A stretch of 64,000 nucleotides of DNA from Phyllobacterium sp. T1293 (GCF_020731415.2 NZ_CP088274.1:1-64000), one strand, 5' to 3'; shown: positions 17,915 to 28,443, counted from the first letter of the stretch. Notes: generated by a model from the letters alone, not told the origin. Translations and numbers: made by a program.

Positions 17915-18774
17915 TTGCGCACCCACTTCCAAAGAACTGTAAAGGCGATGATGGTGGCAAACATCATCAGGACGGCCATGCTGGACGCATAGGAGATCTT
18001 TCCGGCTTCCACGAACCCTTGAGAAAACGCGTACATATCAAGCGTTTCGGTCGCGATACCCGGACCACCGCGGGTCATGACATAGATCAGGTCGAAGGCG
18101 CGCAGAGATTCCACCATCTTGACAAAGACAAGACTTAGTAAAGGGGCAGCGAGCATGGGGATGCCGATATAGAAATGCACTTCCCATGTCCTCGCATTAT
18201 CGAGCCGGGCAGCTTCAAATGGCTGGGGTGGCAAGGTCTCAAGCAATTTCAGAATGATGACCGAGAAGAACAATCCCCACTGCCAGACATCAACGACAGC
18301 TACTGACGCCAATGCCGTCGACGGCAGGGAGAGAAAATCAATGGGGGCGCCAGTCAGCAATTTGATCGGATAATTGACGAGGCCAAAGAGTGGATTGAAC
18401 ATGAATTTCCACACAAAGGCTGCAGAAACACGGGGCAACATCACCGGGATGATAAAGAGCACCGTGACCAGGTTTCGCATGCGGGGCGAGGCAGTCTCGT
18501 AAAGAAAGATGGCCAGAAGAATGGCGACCAGCATCGTTGCAGTTACCGTCACCACCTCCCAGATCAGCGATATCCGGATCGCATTGAGAAAACGTCGGTC
18601 ATTGAACAAATCTATAAAATTGGCAAACCAGACATAGCTGCTATCAGGGAAACTCAGCTCCCGGTTCTGCAATGCAATATTGACAGCAGCAATAGTCGGG
18701 ACAAACGCAAGGATCGCCAGAACCACGAGCGGCGGTATGAGAAAAAGCAGAGGTAGACTTGTTTTCCTGTTCAT
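17905..18774 (-). CDS. Sugar/polyol ABC transporter permease (MalF type)
   Basis: A 289-residue inner-membrane permease with six hydrophobic segments and the EAA-like loop ILKLLETLPPQPFEAARLDNA, followed by FYIGIPMLAAPLLS. It pairs with the MalG-type permease that overlaps its 3' end. The gap of 104 bp to the upstream binding-protein gene holds two strong hairpins, suggesting lower expression of this and later genes. Confidence 0.9.
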   Translation of the reverse strand: MNRKTSLPLLFLIPPLVVLAILAFVPTIAAVNIALQNRELSFPDSSYVWFANFIDLFNDRRFLNAIRISLIWEVVTVTATMLVAILLAIFLYETASPRMRNLVTVLFIIPVMLPRVSAAFVWKFMFNPLFGLVNYPIKLLTGAPIDFLSLPSTALASVAVVDVWQWGLFFSVIILKLLETLPPQPFEAARLDNARTWEVHFYIGIPMLAAPLLSLVFVKMVESLRAFDLIYVMTRGGPGIATETLDMYAFSQGFVEAGKISYASSMAVLMMFATIIAFTVLWKWVRKWQ

Positions 18775-18813
18775 TTCGGTAATCCGGCAAAATCTTCAAA
18801 GATAGGTGAGGAA

Positions 18814-18848
18814 CGGGGCTTCACATGGGGGAGCATTGTGAAGCCCCG
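18814..18848. other. First intercistronic hairpin after the polyol binding protein
   Basis: CGGGGCTTCAC (18814-18824) pairs perfectly with GTGAAGCCCCG (18838-18848), an 11-bp stem with a 13-base loop. It lies between the binding-protein and permease genes. Confidence 0.65.
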
Positions 18849-18850
18849 GA

Positions 18851-18874
18851 CAGCGACACGAAGGAATGTCGCTG
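18851..18874. other. Second intercistronic hairpin after the polyol binding protein
   Basis: CAGCGACA (18851-18858) pairs with TGTCGCTG (18867-18874) with an 8-base loop. It stands two bases from the first hairpin and four bases from the stop codon of the binding-protein gene, so the 3' end of that mRNA segment is doubly capped. Confidence 0.6.
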
Positions 18875-18878
18875 CGGA

Positions 18879-20144
18879 TCAGCGGCGTGCGATCAACTTG
18901 TTGGCGTAGGCCTCAAGCTCATCGAGACCACCTTTGATATCTGTCCGGCTGCCGGTGATCAGTTCTTCGAGGATGATGCCCCAGCGGTCACCAAGATCAG
19001 GCCAATCCGCATTGACCCAGAAATTGACATCGGTGTACTGCGCTGTCTCGTTAAGCGCATTGCCAATTTCCGCACCATATTTCTTTTTGAACGCATCGCT
19101 GTTGATGACGCTGGTTCGATTGATGTCACCAAAGATACCCTGCTCAAGCCGCCGCTCTTCATTCTGTTTCGATGTGGCCCAGGCTATAAAAGCACCAGCG
19201 CATTTCTTTGCGGCATCGTCGGTATTTGCCTTTGCGCCGATGGCAAGGCCATGGCCATAGCCGCCCCCGACGAGCGGACGTGGCGGAACGGTGTAACCGA
19301 CCTTGCCCGCCACCGATGATTGTTTTGGATCTTCCGTCTGGCCAGCAAGCGGACTTGACTCGATGATCATCGCGACATTGCCGGAGTTGAAGGCTTCGGT
19401 GACTTCAGTCCAGCTGCCGGTCTGTGTGCCTGGTGCCGAATATTTGAAAAGACGCAGATAGGTCTCTGTCGCTTTAACAGCCGCATCGGAATTAAAGGCC
19501 GGTTTGCCATCGACAAACCACTGACCGCCGAATGCCTTGAAATAGGTCATCCACCGCCAGACATTTGCGCCAGAACCACGCCCACCGCGCAACGCAGTGC
19601 CGTAGAAGCCCTTGGCCGGATCGTTCAATTTGGCAAGTGCGGCTTCATACTCCTCCAAGGTCTTGGGCGGCGTGATCCCGGTCTTTTCCAGGACATCCTT
19701 ACGATAGTAAAGCAGATCACCGCCGCCCTGAATGGGGGCGAAATAGGCGATGCCGTTGTAGCTGGCAACCTTCTTTCGTCCCGCATCGAAATCATCATAA
19801 TTGGCGTCCGCCGGGTAGTAATCGAGCAAAGGCACGATCCATTTTGACTCAGCGAAAAGCGCGACATTAGCCTCGTCAATATAATAGACATTGTACTTAC
19901 CTGTTGTTGCTGCTTCCGCACGCGATTTGGCGCGCCGATCATTTTCATTCAGGTAGTCAAACTCGAACGAAGCACCCGAAAGCTTCTTGAATTCATCCTT
20001 GTAATTTTCGAGCAGGGTAAGACTGTCGCGGGGTTGCGCCAGAACCCGGACTGTACTGTTGCAGATTTGTGCATTTGCGCTATTTGCAAAAATGAGTAGA
20101 GCGGCACTCCCGAACAAGGCAGTGCGATATAGTCTATCGATCAT
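18879..20144 (-). CDS. Sugar/polyol ABC transporter periplasmic binding protein (family 1)
   Basis: About 421 residues: signal peptide MIDRLYRTALFGSAALLIFA..NSANAQ, then a family 1 extracellular binding protein (YYRKDVLEKTGITPPKTLEE, GGRGSGANVWRWMTYFKAFGG, MIIESSPLAGQ). Upstream in-frame starts reach 20255, but GGGAGG sits seven bases before the ATG at 20144 and gives the proper signal peptide. It is the first gene of the leftward operon with two permeases, a polyol dehydrogenase, an ATPase and an AraC regulator, and delivers the ligand to the permeases. Ligand identity (xylitol, sorbitol, mannitol or similar) is inferred from the dehydrogenase. Confidence 0.9.
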   Translation of the reverse strand: MIDRLYRTALFGSAALLIFANSANAQICNSTVRVLAQPRDSLTLLENYKDEFKKLSGASFEFDYLNENDRRAKSRAEAATTGKYNVYYIDEANVALFAESKWIVPLLDYYPADANYDDFDAGRKKVASYNGIAYFAPIQGGGDLLYYRKDVLEKTGITPPKTLEEYEAALAKLNDPAKGFYGTALRGGRGSGANVWRWMTYFKAFGGQWFVDGKPAFNSDAAVKATETYLRLFKYSAPGTQTGSWTEVTEAFNSGNVAMIIESSPLAGQTEDPKQSSVAGKVGYTVPPRPLVGGGYGHGLAIGAKANTDDAAKKCAGAFIAWATSKQNEERRLEQGIFGDINRTSVINSDAFKKKYGAEIGNALNETAQYTDVNFWVNADWPDLGDRWGIILEELITGSRTDIKGGLDELEAYANKLIARR

Positions 20145-20379
20145 TGGTTGTCCTCCCAAGGTCACCATTATTGGGGATATGGCAGGCATTTCTCCTCTTA
20201 CCTGTCCAATCCTGAATGAAAATTGACAGGGGCGAAACAATCTCGATAGCGGCAAATTTTCACAAAACTAATACGAATTTGCAATTTCTGGGCTTGAGAA
20301 CGAACGGCCAAAATCACGGAACATGGCTCTGTTGAGCTGGTTATCGTATCTCGGCCAGTCCAACATTACCGGTATGGCA

Positions 20380-21369
20380 TTAAACGCCCCAGACTAAAGC
20401 GCCACCTGTCAAGCCAGCGCCAGCTGCGGTTAGCAGCAGTTTTTCGCCCGGCACCAAGGATCGGCTGTGATGCGCAAGACATAGCGAGAGCGGAATGGTT
20501 GCGGCAGAGGAATTGCCATACTCTGCTATGGTGCGCACGGTTCGGGAAGCGTCAATGCCAAGATTATCCGATACCACATCGAAAATACGCGCATTGGCCT
20601 GATGTGGTACAAACCTGTCCATGTCTGCCGAACAGAGATTCGCATCTGCCATCGCTCGCTGCGCGCATGTGGTCATCATCTGGACAGCTTGCGTGAACAT
20701 TTCCTTGCCACTACGCATCGTCATCAGGCATTCCTCGTTTGCAATGCCTGAAACAAACGGCTTTGTGGAACCTCCTGCGGGAATTGAAATCAGATCATAA
20801 TAGCTGCCGTCCGATGCCAGATTCATGCCAAGCAAACCAACATCTGAATCGCCTGACGGCACCAGAACGACCGCACCCGCGGCATCGGCAAAGAGAACGG
20901 CACTTGCGCGTTCAGCCGGATTAATACGCCTGCTCAAAATATTTGCGGCCACGACAAGAACCGGGCGTCCTTGCGCACGGACGAAACCATCAGCAAGCGT
21001 TAAGGCGTAGAGGAAACCCGAGCACGCACCGGCAAGATCAATAGCACCGGAGTTAACGAGCCGGAGACGATGCGCCAGCAATGGCGCTGAGGGTGGTAAA
21101 AGATGATCAGGGGTTGATGTGGCAAGGATCGTCAGGGCGATGTCATCAGGCAGAAGATCGGCGTCGTCTAAAGCCGATGCCCCTGCCTTTGCGGCAATAT
21201 CGGTGAGGAATTCGCCGTCTTCGACCCAATGCCGGGTGCGAATGCCGGTTCTTCGCTCAATCCAGCCGGGCTCCAGCCCGAGCTTGTTTTCTATCTCTGC
21301 ATTTTCCACGCGGCGCGCGGGCACGTAATGGCCAAGTCCGGCAATTCGACTTGCCGCTGCCTGGCTCAT
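20380..21369 (-). CDS. bioZ: BioZ, KASIII-like 3-ketoacyl-ACP synthase of biotin synthesis
   Basis: A 329-residue FabH-like condensing enzyme. The nucleophilic Cys is in [13 protein letters not shown] (about residue 115), the His in [12 protein letters not shown] and the Asn in [12 protein letters not shown], forming the Cys-His-Asn triad. In Brucella and Agrobacterium, BioZ condenses glutaryl-CoA with malonyl-ACP to start the pimeloyl moiety, replacing BioC/BioH. Its position as the last gene of bioBFDAZ, with a four-base overlap with bioA, supports BioZ rather than a housekeeping FabH. Confidence 0.93.
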   Translation of the reverse strand: MSQAAASRIAGLGHYVPARRVENAEIENKLGLEPGWIERRTGIRTRHWVEDGEFLTDIAAKAGASALDDADLLPDDIALTILATSTPDHLLPPSAPLLAHRLRLVNSGAIDLAGACSGFLYALTLADGFVRAQGRPVLVVAANILSRRINPAERASAVLFADAAGAVVLVPSGDSDVGLLGMNLASDGSYYDLISIPAGGSTKPFVSGIANEECLMTMRSGKEMFTQAVQMMTTCAQRAMADANLCSADMDRFVPHQANARIFDVVSDNLGIDASRTVRTIAEYGNSSAATIPLSLCLAHHSRSLVPGEKLLLTAAGAGLTGGALVWGV

Positions 21370-22646
21370 CGGACACCCACTGCAAGCATATCCGCCGCCT
21401 CATCAATAGCACCATAGGCACGATCCAGATCAGTTTCATCGACGCAATAGGGGGTCATCAGATAAATGACATTGCCAAGAGGGCGGATCAGGAGATTTCT
21501 GGATCGGAAGAAAGCGCGCAGTTTTGGTCCAGCGTCGGAAAGATAGCCTGAGGCCGAGACACTAAGGTCTAGTGCAACAATCGTCCCGGTCTGGCGTATA
21601 TTGCTGAATCGTGGATCTATGGCGAACCGTTCAAGCCTTTCACGATGCATGGCTTCCAGCGATCGAATGCGCGCATGCACGGGCTCATTCTTCCACACTT
21701 CAAGATTGGCAAGCCCCGCTGCGCAAGCAATCGGATTGGCGGTGTAGGAACTTGAATGAAAGAAAGTCTTGGTACGATCGGTGGATAGATGCGCGTCAAA
21801 TATCTGCGGGCAACACAAGGTTGCCGCCAGCGGCAAAGCACCACCGGTCAATCCTTTCGACGTGCATAATATATCCGGCGTAATACCGGCCTGATCGCAG
21901 GCAAACAGTGTTCCGGTTCGCCCCCAGCCGGTCATCACCTCGTCAGCGATCAGCAAGGTGCCATATTTTTCAGCGATGCGCTTCAGTTCGGTCAAGAGCG
22001 ATGCGGGATACATCAGCATTCCCCCTGCCCCGAGCACAAGCGGTTCGATCAGCAATGCAGCGACCTGCCCGCTCCGGCACAGCTGTTCGAAAGCATCGAG
22101 TGTATTCTGCTCATGTCCGGGCAGCGGAAACGGCACCTGATCGACACTGAAAAGCAATGACTGGTAGGCTGCGTTGAAAACCCCACGCTCTCCCGCAGAC
22201 ATGGTCCCGATTGTATCGCCGTGATAGCTGTGTTCCATAACGACGATGCGCGACCGTGGCTCTCCGATATTGTGGAAATAGCCCAATGCCATCTTCAGCG
22301 CGACTTCCACGCAGGTTGACCCGCTGTCCGAATAAAAGACGTGTGCAAGTCCTTCCGGAGCGATGGCGAGCAATCCCTTTGCAAGTTCTTCGGCGGGCTC
22401 GTGGGTATATTCAGCAAAGATGATCTGATCGAAGCTGTCGCAAGCCTCGCGGATCGCCTTCATGATAAGCGGATGGCGATGACCGTGTGTGATAACCCAC
22501 CAGGAGGAAATCGCATCGAGAATGGCTGACCCCTCGTCGTCATGGAGCCATGCGCCTTCCGTTCTGAGGATACGCCTCATCGCAGGCTCCAGCGCGTGTT
22601 GGGTGAACGGATGCCAAACGGGTGATGATGCAAGAAAATGAGTCAC
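21366..22646 (-). CDS. bioA: Adenosylmethionine-8-amino-7-oxononanoate aminotransferase
   Basis: A 426-residue class III PLP aminotransferase. Motifs: [14 protein letters not shown] at the N-terminus, [32 protein letters not shown], and [19 protein letters not shown]; the PLP Lys is in [16 protein letters not shown]. It converts 8-amino-7-oxononanoate (KAPA) to DAPA using SAM as amino donor. Start and stop each overlap neighbouring bio genes by four bases. Confidence 0.95.
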   Translation of the reverse strand: MTHFLASSPVWHPFTQHALEPAMRRILRTEGAWLHDDEGSAILDAISSWWVITHGHRHPLIMKAIREACDSFDQIIFAEYTHEPAEELAKGLLAIAPEGLAHVFYSDSGSTCVEVALKMALGYFHNIGEPRSRIVVMEHSYHGDTIGTMSAGERGVFNAAYQSLLFSVDQVPFPLPGHEQNTLDAFEQLCRSGQVAALLIEPLVLGAGGMLMYPASLLTELKRIAEKYGTLLIADEVMTGWGRTGTLFACDQAGITPDILCTSKGLTGGALPLAATLCCPQIFDAHLSTDRTKTFFHSSSYTANPIACAAGLANLEVWKNEPVHARIRSLEAMHRERLERFAIDPRFSNIRQTGTIVALDLSVSASGYLSDAGPKLRAFFRSRNLLIRPLGNVIYLMTPYCVDETDLDRAYGAIDEAADMLAVGVR

Positions 22647-23281
22647 GGGTTCACCATCTGAAAATGCGCTGTATCGAAATTTTCCTGAAAAGCCTTGTGC
22701 AATGCGTCGGATGTCAACGGCTCAAGCAATGGCAATCGGCCAAGGCAGTGAACACGACCCAACGTCCCGATAATGTACTGCGTATCCATATGTTCATCGC
22801 CGATGAAGGCAACGCCGAACACCGGTACGGAACGTTGGCGCAAAGCTTCCAATGAGAGCAATGTGTGGTTGATCGTACCAAGACCCGTGCGAGCACATAG
22901 GATAACGGGGATTTGCCAGCGGGAGAAAAGATCGGCGAATATTTCGGTTTCCGTCAGCGGAACCATCACACCACCAGCGCCTTCGATAATGAGCGGGCCG
23001 TCTATGGAAGGCGGATTCAGCAACTCCGGTTGTATGCGAACATTGTCCAACCGCGCAGCAAGATGTGGCGAAGCAGGCGTATGAAGCCGCCAACTCTCTG
23101 CAATAATCCTATGCGGCGGAATCTGACCGAGGCGGGCAACGGTTTCGCTATCGGTTTCTTCCTCAAGCCCAGCCTGAACAGGTTTCCAGTAAGAGGCACC
23201 GAGTGCATTGGCTAGCGCCGCCGAAAATATTGTCTTGCCAATATTTGTATCGGTACCCGTAACAACAAAACGCAAACTCAT
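22643..23281 (-). CDS. bioD: Dethiobiotin synthetase
   Basis: A 212-residue P-loop ATPase. The Walker A region [19 protein letters not shown] is at residues about 5-22; [14 protein letters not shown] and [12 protein letters not shown] are the substrate and Mg regions typical of BioD. It carboxylates and ring-closes DAPA to dethiobiotin. It overlaps bioF and bioA by four bases on each side within the bioBFDAZ operon. Confidence 0.95.
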   Translation of the reverse strand: MSLRFVVTGTDTNIGKTIFSAALANALGASYWKPVQAGLEEETDSETVARLGQIPPHRIIAESWRLHTPASPHLAARLDNVRIQPELLNPPSIDGPLIIEGAGGVMVPLTETEIFADLFSRWQIPVILCARTGLGTINHTLLSLEALRQRSVPVFGVAFIGDEHMDTQYIIGTLGRVHCLGRLPLLEPLTSDALHKAFQENFDTAHFQMVNP

Positions 23282-24423
23282 ATGATTTCCTCTGCCAATG
23301 CGACTTTCAATTGATTGAGCATCCGCTCGATTTCGTACTCGTCGACATTCAGTGTGATGGCTATGCGCAAGCGCGATGTTCCCTCGGGAACCGTAGGCGG
23401 ACGGATTGCACGGATGTCGAAACCACTCGCTTGCAGTCGCGTCGCAACACGCGTTGCACGCACATTATCACCAATCAGGATGGGCAGAATTTGTGACCCG
23501 CTGCCCTCAACTCCAAACATCGCAGCAAGTTGTGTGTTGGCGAACGTGAAAAGCTTCTGCAGACCCAGTCTACGCTGAGGTTCATCTGCAAGCATCTTCA
23601 GTGCCTCGCGAACACCAGTCGCCATGAGTGGCGACGGCGCGGTGGAATAAATGAAGGCGCGGGCGCGGTTAACGAGATAATTGCATATGGTATCATTTGC
23701 TCCCAAAAGCGCGCCGGAAACGCCAAGTGCCTTGCCGCAAGTGTGCAACAGGATAACGTTATCCCGTCCCTCAAGGCCCGTCGCGAGCCCACGACCTTCG
23801 CTACCAAATACGCCGGTCGCGTGTGCCTCATCGACGACGAGAAAACTGTCATATCGATCCGCAATCGCCATCAGTTCGGCTAACGGCGCGCGATCACCAT
23901 CCATGGAATAGAGGCTCTCGACCGCTATCCACGCATGCCCCTTACCGCCTGCCATGCGCCACTGTCTTAATGCGCTCTCGAAATTCCCGAGATCATTGTG
24001 TCTGACCATGACTGATTGCGCCCGGCTGGCCGCAATACCCTCACGAGCGCTGGCGTGTATGAACGCATCGTAGACAATGAGATCATCGCGTTGCGCCAGT
24101 GTCGAAAACAGCGCGGCATTGGCGGCATAACCGCTTGAGAAATAGAGCATCTTCTCCACACCGAAAAAGGCAGATGCTTCATCTTCAAGCGCCTCATGCT
24201 CGGGGTGATTGCCACGAAGCAAACGGGATCCGCCAGAACCAGCCGGGACGCCGCGCTCCAAAGCTGCAGCTATCGCCGCTGCAATACGTGGGGAACCGGC
24301 AAAACCGAGATAGTCATTTGATGTAAAATCAACACCGTTGCACGGCACCAGCGTCCGCAACCTTCCCTTGCGTTCTAATCCGTTCAACGTCCTGTCATAA
24401 CGGGCAAGATAATGGGACGTCAT
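23278..24423 (-). CDS. bioF: 8-Amino-7-oxononanoate synthase
   Basis: A 381-residue alpha-oxoamine synthase. Visible: [58 protein letters not shown], and the PLP Lys in [14 protein letters not shown]. It condenses the pimeloyl thioester with alanine to give KAPA. It is the second gene of the operon, with a four-base overlap with bioB. Confidence 0.95.
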   Translation of the reverse strand: MTSHYLARYDRTLNGLERKGRLRTLVPCNGVDFTSNDYLGFAGSPRIAAAIAAALERGVPAGSGGSRLLRGNHPEHEALEDEASAFFGVEKMLYFSSGYAANAALFSTLAQRDDLIVYDAFIHASAREGIAASRAQSVMVRHNDLGNFESALRQWRMAGGKGHAWIAVESLYSMDGDRAPLAELMAIADRYDSFLVVDEAHATGVFGSEGRGLATGLEGRDNVILLHTCGKALGVSGALLGANDTICNYLVNRARAFIYSTAPSPLMATGVREALKMLADEPQRRLGLQKLFTFANTQLAAMFGVEGSGSQILPILIGDNVRATRVATRLQASGFDIRAIRPPTVPEGTSRLRIAITLNVDEYEIERMLNQLKVALAEEII

Positions 24424-25424
24424 TCGGCAATACGCGGAGGCATTGCTTTCAGTCCCAATCGCCGAAACAGTCCGGTATCGTGATCATCGCCGGGATTTTC
24501 CGCAGTGAGCAGCGTGTCGCCGACGAAGATCGAGTTTGCACCGGCAAAGAAACACAGAGCCTGCATCTCGTCGCTCATTTCCGTACGCCCCGCGGACAGA
24601 CGAACATGCGTTTGAGGCATGAGAATACGGGCAAGTGCCGTGGCCCGTACAAATGCAATGGGATCAACAGGAACTGCGTTGGCCAGCTTTGATCCGGGGA
24701 TCGGGATCAGCATATTGATCGGCACACTTTCCGGCTGTACCGGAAGGTTGGCAAGGGTAACGAGCATTGAGATATGGTCATCCGTCGTCTCGCCCATGCC
24801 GAGAATGCCACCGGCACAGACCTTGATCCCGGCCTCCCGCACATTTCCGAGTGTTTCCAGACGATCCGCAAAACTGCGGGTACTGATGATCTCGCTGTAA
24901 AAGCGCTCGGACGTATCAATGTTGTGATTGTAGTAATCAAGTCCCGCCTCTGCGAGCCGGTTCGCCTGTCCTGAAGACAGCATACCAAGCGTCATGCAGG
25001 TCTCCATGCCCAACGCCCGCACGCCCTCGACCATGGCAACCACCATGTCCATGTCACGATCTTTGGGACTGCGCCACGCTGCACCCATGCAGTATCGCGT
25101 TGCACCACCGTCGCGAGCCTTGCTTGCCTCTTCAAGCACCTTTTCGACTTGCAGCAGCTTCGATGCCTTGAGCCCGGTGGGGTAATGTGCGGACTGGCTG
25201 CAATAGCCACAATCCTCAGGGCATCCGCCCGTTTTGATCGACAACAATTTGCTGAGTTGAATGGCATTGGGGTCGAACTGTGCCCTATGCACACTATGCG
25301 CCTCGAACAGCAGATCATTGAACGGCAAATTATAGATTTTTTTTGCCTCATGGAAATCCCAGCGTTCAGCGGGGATTCCAGATGCACTCAAACCTTCGGA
25401 TTCCTGTATCGCAGATACTGACAT
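24420..25424 (-). CDS. bioB: Biotin synthase
   Basis: A 334-residue radical-SAM enzyme with the Cys motif [11 protein letters not shown] (CxxxCxxC) near residue 68, and conserved [16 protein letters not shown] and GGILGMGE. It inserts sulphur into dethiobiotin. AAAGG lies seven bases before the ATG at 25424. It heads the bioBFDAZ operon, and its leader holds two BioR boxes, so it is the main point of biotin control. Confidence 0.96.
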   Translation of the reverse strand: MSVSAIQESEGLSASGIPAERWDFHEAKKIYNLPFNDLLFEAHSVHRAQFDPNAIQLSKLLSIKTGGCPEDCGYCSQSAHYPTGLKASKLLQVEKVLEEASKARDGGATRYCMGAAWRSPKDRDMDMVVAMVEGVRALGMETCMTLGMLSSGQANRLAEAGLDYYNHNIDTSERFYSEIISTRSFADRLETLGNVREAGIKVCAGGILGMGETTDDHISMLVTLANLPVQPESVPINMLIPIPGSKLANAVPVDPIAFVRATALARILMPQTHVRLSAGRTEMSDEMQALCFFAGANSIFVGDTLLTAENPGDDHDTGLFRRLGLKAMPPRIAE

Positions 25425-25452
25425 TGATAACCTTTCGGGCTCATATGCGTAA

Positions 25453-25462
25453 TTATAGATAG
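25453..25462. promoter_or_regulatory. BioR box 1, upstream of bioB
   Basis: TTATAGATAG matches the BioR consensus TTATMKATAA at nine of ten positions. It lies about 28 bp before bioB and holds a TATAAT on the minus strand, so bound BioR would block the polymerase. Confidence 0.75.
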
Positions 25463-25471
25463 AATCGTAAA

Positions 25472-25481
25472 TTATCTATAA
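25472..25481. promoter_or_regulatory. BioR box 2, upstream of bioB
   Basis: TTATCTATAA fits the BioR consensus TTATMKATAA perfectly. It is spaced 19 bp from box 1 (start to start), close to two helical turns, so two BioR dimers could bind one face. Confidence 0.85.
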
Positions 25482-25585
25482 TTTTATTCAGGCCGCAAGA
25501 AAACGCAAGCCGCTTCGAACGGTCGAAAATTTAAATCGAGCTATGGCTGTCTAAAAATGCCTAGGGAGATGAACGACAGCGGCAA

Positions 25586-26254
25586 TTAGCCGACAATGGC
25601 AAAGACATCGCGCGTTGAGCCTGTCGGGCCTTTAATCGGTTTTTGCCCGATCCATTGAACGTGGCGTTCAAGCACGGCAACAGCGTTGTCAGTATTGCGC
25701 TGACGCAGAAACCCGAGGATTGCTCGATGATCGTGATCGGTCCGGACTTCCCATTCCGAACGCCAAGCTGAAAACAGAAAACGCGCACTCACCGCATGAA
25801 GATCGTCGATTGCCGCCAACAGACGCGGCATTTCGCATGGGGTCAGGATCAGCCTGTGAAACCGCCGATTGGCCTCTTCCCAAGAGCGCACATCCCGCGA
25901 ATTATCGCCAGCGAAGGTTGCCTCTTCGGCCTGCTCAAGAATTGACGCCGTCAAATGCGGCACCGCATGGCGAAGTGCAAGCCCCTCAAGCTCGGCACGC
26001 ATCAGCGCCACTTCGCGAACCTCTTTCAGATCAAAGGAGGCCACCCGCACGCCCCGTCGCGGTTCGCTGACGGCCAAACCCTGGGCCTCAAGCTTGCGAA
26101 ATGCCTCTCTCACCGGAACGTGGCTTGCTCCAAACTCTTCAGCAACATGGTCCTGCCGCAGCTTGGCACCCGGCTCCAGCTGGCCCGTTACAATCCTGTC
26201 TGCAAGGATGCGGCTGATGCGGTTGGCAATGGTGTCTTCGTTGGCTGCGGTCAT
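25586..26254 (-). CDS. bioR: BioR, GntR-family biotin regulator
   Basis: A 222-residue FadR/GntR-type protein. The winged helix at residues about 10-75 includes ISRILADRIVTGQLEPGAKL and FGASHVPVREAFRKLEAQGL; the C-terminal helical FCD domain follows (LRHAVPHLTASILEQAEEA, WEEANRRFHRLIL). Its place directly upstream of bioB on the same strand, with BioR boxes before bioB and before its own start, identifies it as the repressor of biotin synthesis known from Brucella and Agrobacterium. Confidence 0.9.
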   Translation of the reverse strand: MTAANEDTIANRISRILADRIVTGQLEPGAKLRQDHVAEEFGASHVPVREAFRKLEAQGLAVSEPRRGVRVASFDLKEVREVALMRAELEGLALRHAVPHLTASILEQAEEATFAGDNSRDVRSWEEANRRFHRLILTPCEMPRLLAAIDDLHAVSARFLFSAWRSEWEVRTDHDHRAILGFLRQRNTDNAVAVLERHVQWIGQKPIKGPTGSTRDVFAIVG

Positions 26255-26257
26255 GTT

Positions 26258-26267
26258 CTATAGATAT
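26258..26267. promoter_or_regulatory. Likely BioR box before bioR (autoregulation)
   Basis: CTATAGATAT matches the BioR consensus core TATAGATA at eight of ten positions, with both end bases deviating. It ends only four bases from the bioR ATG. Autoregulation by BioR is known in Brucella. Confidence 0.55.
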
Positions 26268-26409
26268 TTTGCTTCTGATCCCCTGTCGAGCCAGCCGCGT
26301 TGTATTTGTTGTGGGGCACCTTCCGAGCATGTTGGGAACCGAATTTCAGCATCGTCATTGCAGTCGACCAACCAAGTCACGTAAAATTCATGGCACTGAA
26401 GGGCAGTAT

Positions 26410-27300
26410 TTACCGCATCGTCTCAATGTACTTGATGTTAAAATTGATATAGCCAGCCTCGGTTTCCTTGAGCTGGGTCTCTATCAGCTCGTGGAATTCC
26501 GGCAGCCGGTGAAAAGGCACACCGGGATATGAGTGGTGTTCGGCATGATATGGCATGTTCCATGCAAGCTTACGAACAAGCCAATTCGTAGTGGTGGTCC
26601 TGCTATTTTCCAGCATATTTGCAACAAATGGGCAGCGACCATGCTCGGCAAGAAGATAGAGACGCAAGAACGGCTGCCCAAGCAATGCTGGTAACACCCA
26701 GACATAGAGAAGAAGTGCCGTGTGCAGATAGAGCGAGAGCCCAAGCATGATGGCATAAACAATCATCATCATCCGAGCTTCAGCTCGCACTTTTGGACGC
26801 CCCTTTTCGGGAACAAACGTGTCGGAGCAGCGGCCAGCCGCATTCCTGACCAACGTTTTCAGATGACTTACCCAAACTGGAAAACCCGAGACGTGTACAA
26901 TATATTGTCGTAAAAATTCTGGTTTCGGAGATGCCAATTCGGGATCGTTTTCAGGGTCTTGGGTAAAGCGGTGATGGGCAAAATGGAAATACCGAAACCA
27001 GTCCGTCGGCAGCACAAGGATGAAACTGCATGTACGGGCAACGAAATCATTCAGCCACTGGCTTCTGAACGGTGTACGGTGCACCGACTCGTGCAGCAGG
27101 GTGAATAAAAACACGAGCAGGATGCCTTGCGGCAGCATCAAAAGCGGCCAAAAAGTTACGCGCATTGCGATCAACGACCCGAGAAAAACAATCGCGCCCC
27201 AATGGGCGGCGAGCTGAATCATGCCCGCTCGGTTTGATTTGGCAGTCAGATGGTCGCGCTGCTCAGACGTCAGTGATGCGATAATCGTCCGGTGATCCAT
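26410..27300 (-). CDS. Membrane fatty-acid desaturase/hydroxylase-type protein
   Basis: A 296-residue integral-membrane di-iron protein. The three His boxes are HESVH (about residue 70), HFAHH (about 107) and HAEHH (about 255), between four predicted membrane segments. This is the FA_desaturase fold, which acts on acyl chains, carotenoids or other lipids with O2. GAGG lies five bases before the ATG. It is divergent from a LysR regulator at 27414, which probably controls it. Whether it is a desaturase, hydroxylase or epoxidase cannot be told. Confidence 0.83.
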   Translation of the reverse strand: MDHRTIIASLTSEQRDHLTAKSNRAGMIQLAAHWGAIVFLGSLIAMRVTFWPLLMLPQGILLVFLFTLLHESVHRTPFRSQWLNDFVARTCSFILVLPTDWFRYFHFAHHRFTQDPENDPELASPKPEFLRQYIVHVSGFPVWVSHLKTLVRNAAGRCSDTFVPEKGRPKVRAEARMMMIVYAIMLGLSLYLHTALLLYVWVLPALLGQPFLRLYLLAEHGRCPFVANMLENSRTTTTNWLVRKLAWNMPYHAEHHSYPGVPFHRLPEFHELIETQLKETEAGYINFNIKYIETMR

Positions 27301-27385
27301 GGATGCCTCAAACAGATGGTCTCAGATGAATGAGAGTATTCAATATTTAATCTTTTTTAAAACGATAATTCCTGCCATATTGGAA

Positions 27386-27399
27386 AGATAGGCTTATCT
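27386..27399. promoter_or_regulatory. Dyad in the desaturase/LysR divergent gap
   Basis: AGATA and TATCT are separated by four bases in the 113-bp divergent gap, 15 bp before the LysR start. It may be the LysR operator. A BioR-like word overlaps it with two mismatches. Confidence 0.3.
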
Positions 27400-27413
27400 A
27401 TTTCAGGTGAACA

Positions 27414-28340
27414 ATGTTGTTTCCATCCTTACGTGGATTGCAGGCATTCGAGGCAGCCGCGCGAACTGGCAGTTTTATGTCTGCTGCCAAAGAGCTTTCA
27501 ATTTCCCCTGCGGCAGTCAGTCAGCTTATTCGTGCTCTCGAAGCACAAGTAGCACGCAAACTGTTCCAAAGGATCAACCGGCGAGCTGTACTCACGGAAG
27601 CAGGCCGAGAAATTCTGCCCCGGCTTTCAATGGCTTTCGACGAGTTAAGAAGTGCTTCAAGTGAACTGTCCGGTGGTCAACGACGATCTTCACTCGTCAT
27701 ATCGGTACCGCCTTCGATGGCAATGGGTTGGCTCTCGCACCGTTTACCTGATTTCATCACCATACATGGCCCGGTAGATATCTCTTTGAGGGGTGAGGAA
27801 GACCCTGTTTCATTTGAGCGCGATCTGATTGACATTCGCCTGTCCTATGGGCGCTTCCATTATCGCGAACACAGCACTGAAGAAATTGCCGTTGATGCGG
27901 TTTTTCCCGTCTGCACACCGGGTTTTCTGGCACAGCACGGCCCCGTCAATACCACCGCAAATCTACTGGCCTTGCCATTGATTCATACCGACTGGGGACC
28001 GGCTGCGTCTTCGTTTCCCTCTTGGCGAAGCTGGTTTGAAACAGCGCTTCTGACACCCGGTCGCGACATTCAACGGGGCCTGACCGCAAACTCGTCAAAG
28101 GCTGCTCTTGATCTTGCGCTTGGTGGATTGGGAGTCGCTCTGGGGCAAGGCATTTATTCTGCTGACCTAATTGAAAAGGGCCTGCTGATCAGACCGGTAA
28201 GACGCGTACTTGAACTCGGACAGCCTTACTGCCTGACAATACCGCAACGAAGCGCCCGGAAAACAGCGGTATCGGCTTTCAGATCATGGTTTACCAATGA
28301 ATGCTTGCGCTCGATAAAGTCACCATCCCTTACGATATAG
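27414..28340 (+). CDS. LysR-family regulator (GcvA-like)
   Basis: A 308-residue LysR protein with the GcvA-like N-terminus LFPSLRGLQAFEAAARTGSF and recognition region LSISPAAVSQLIRALEAQV. A type 2 periplasmic-binding effector domain follows. AGGTG lies six bases before the ATG. It is divergent from the desaturase gene and therefore its likely regulator. The effector is unknown. Confidence 0.87.
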   Translation: MLFPSLRGLQAFEAAARTGSFMSAAKELSISPAAVSQLIRALEAQVARKLFQRINRRAVLTEAGREILPRLSMAFDELRSASSELSGGQRRSSLVISVPPSMAMGWLSHRLPDFITIHGPVDISLRGEEDPVSFERDLIDIRLSYGRFHYREHSTEEIAVDAVFPVCTPGFLAQHGPVNTTANLLALPLIHTDWGPAASSFPSWRSWFETALLTPGRDIQRGLTANSSKAALDLALGGLGVALGQGIYSADLIEKGLLIRPVRRVLELGQPYCLTIPQRSARKTAVSAFRSWFTNECLRSIKSPSLTI

Positions 28341-28443
28341 GCCGATACTCGCATTCGGGTTCCAACGTCATCTCCTGTATATTCTCAAACAGCTCTTGTT
28401 CCAGCCCCATCTAGGCTGGGAATGGTCGCGAAGGAAAAATACC

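Noticed and set aside
27394..27403. TTATCTATTT before the LysR gene, resembling a BioR box
   Set aside because: Two mismatches to the consensus, and it overlaps a simple dyad that better fits the adjacent LysR gene. A biotin-desaturase link is not supported.
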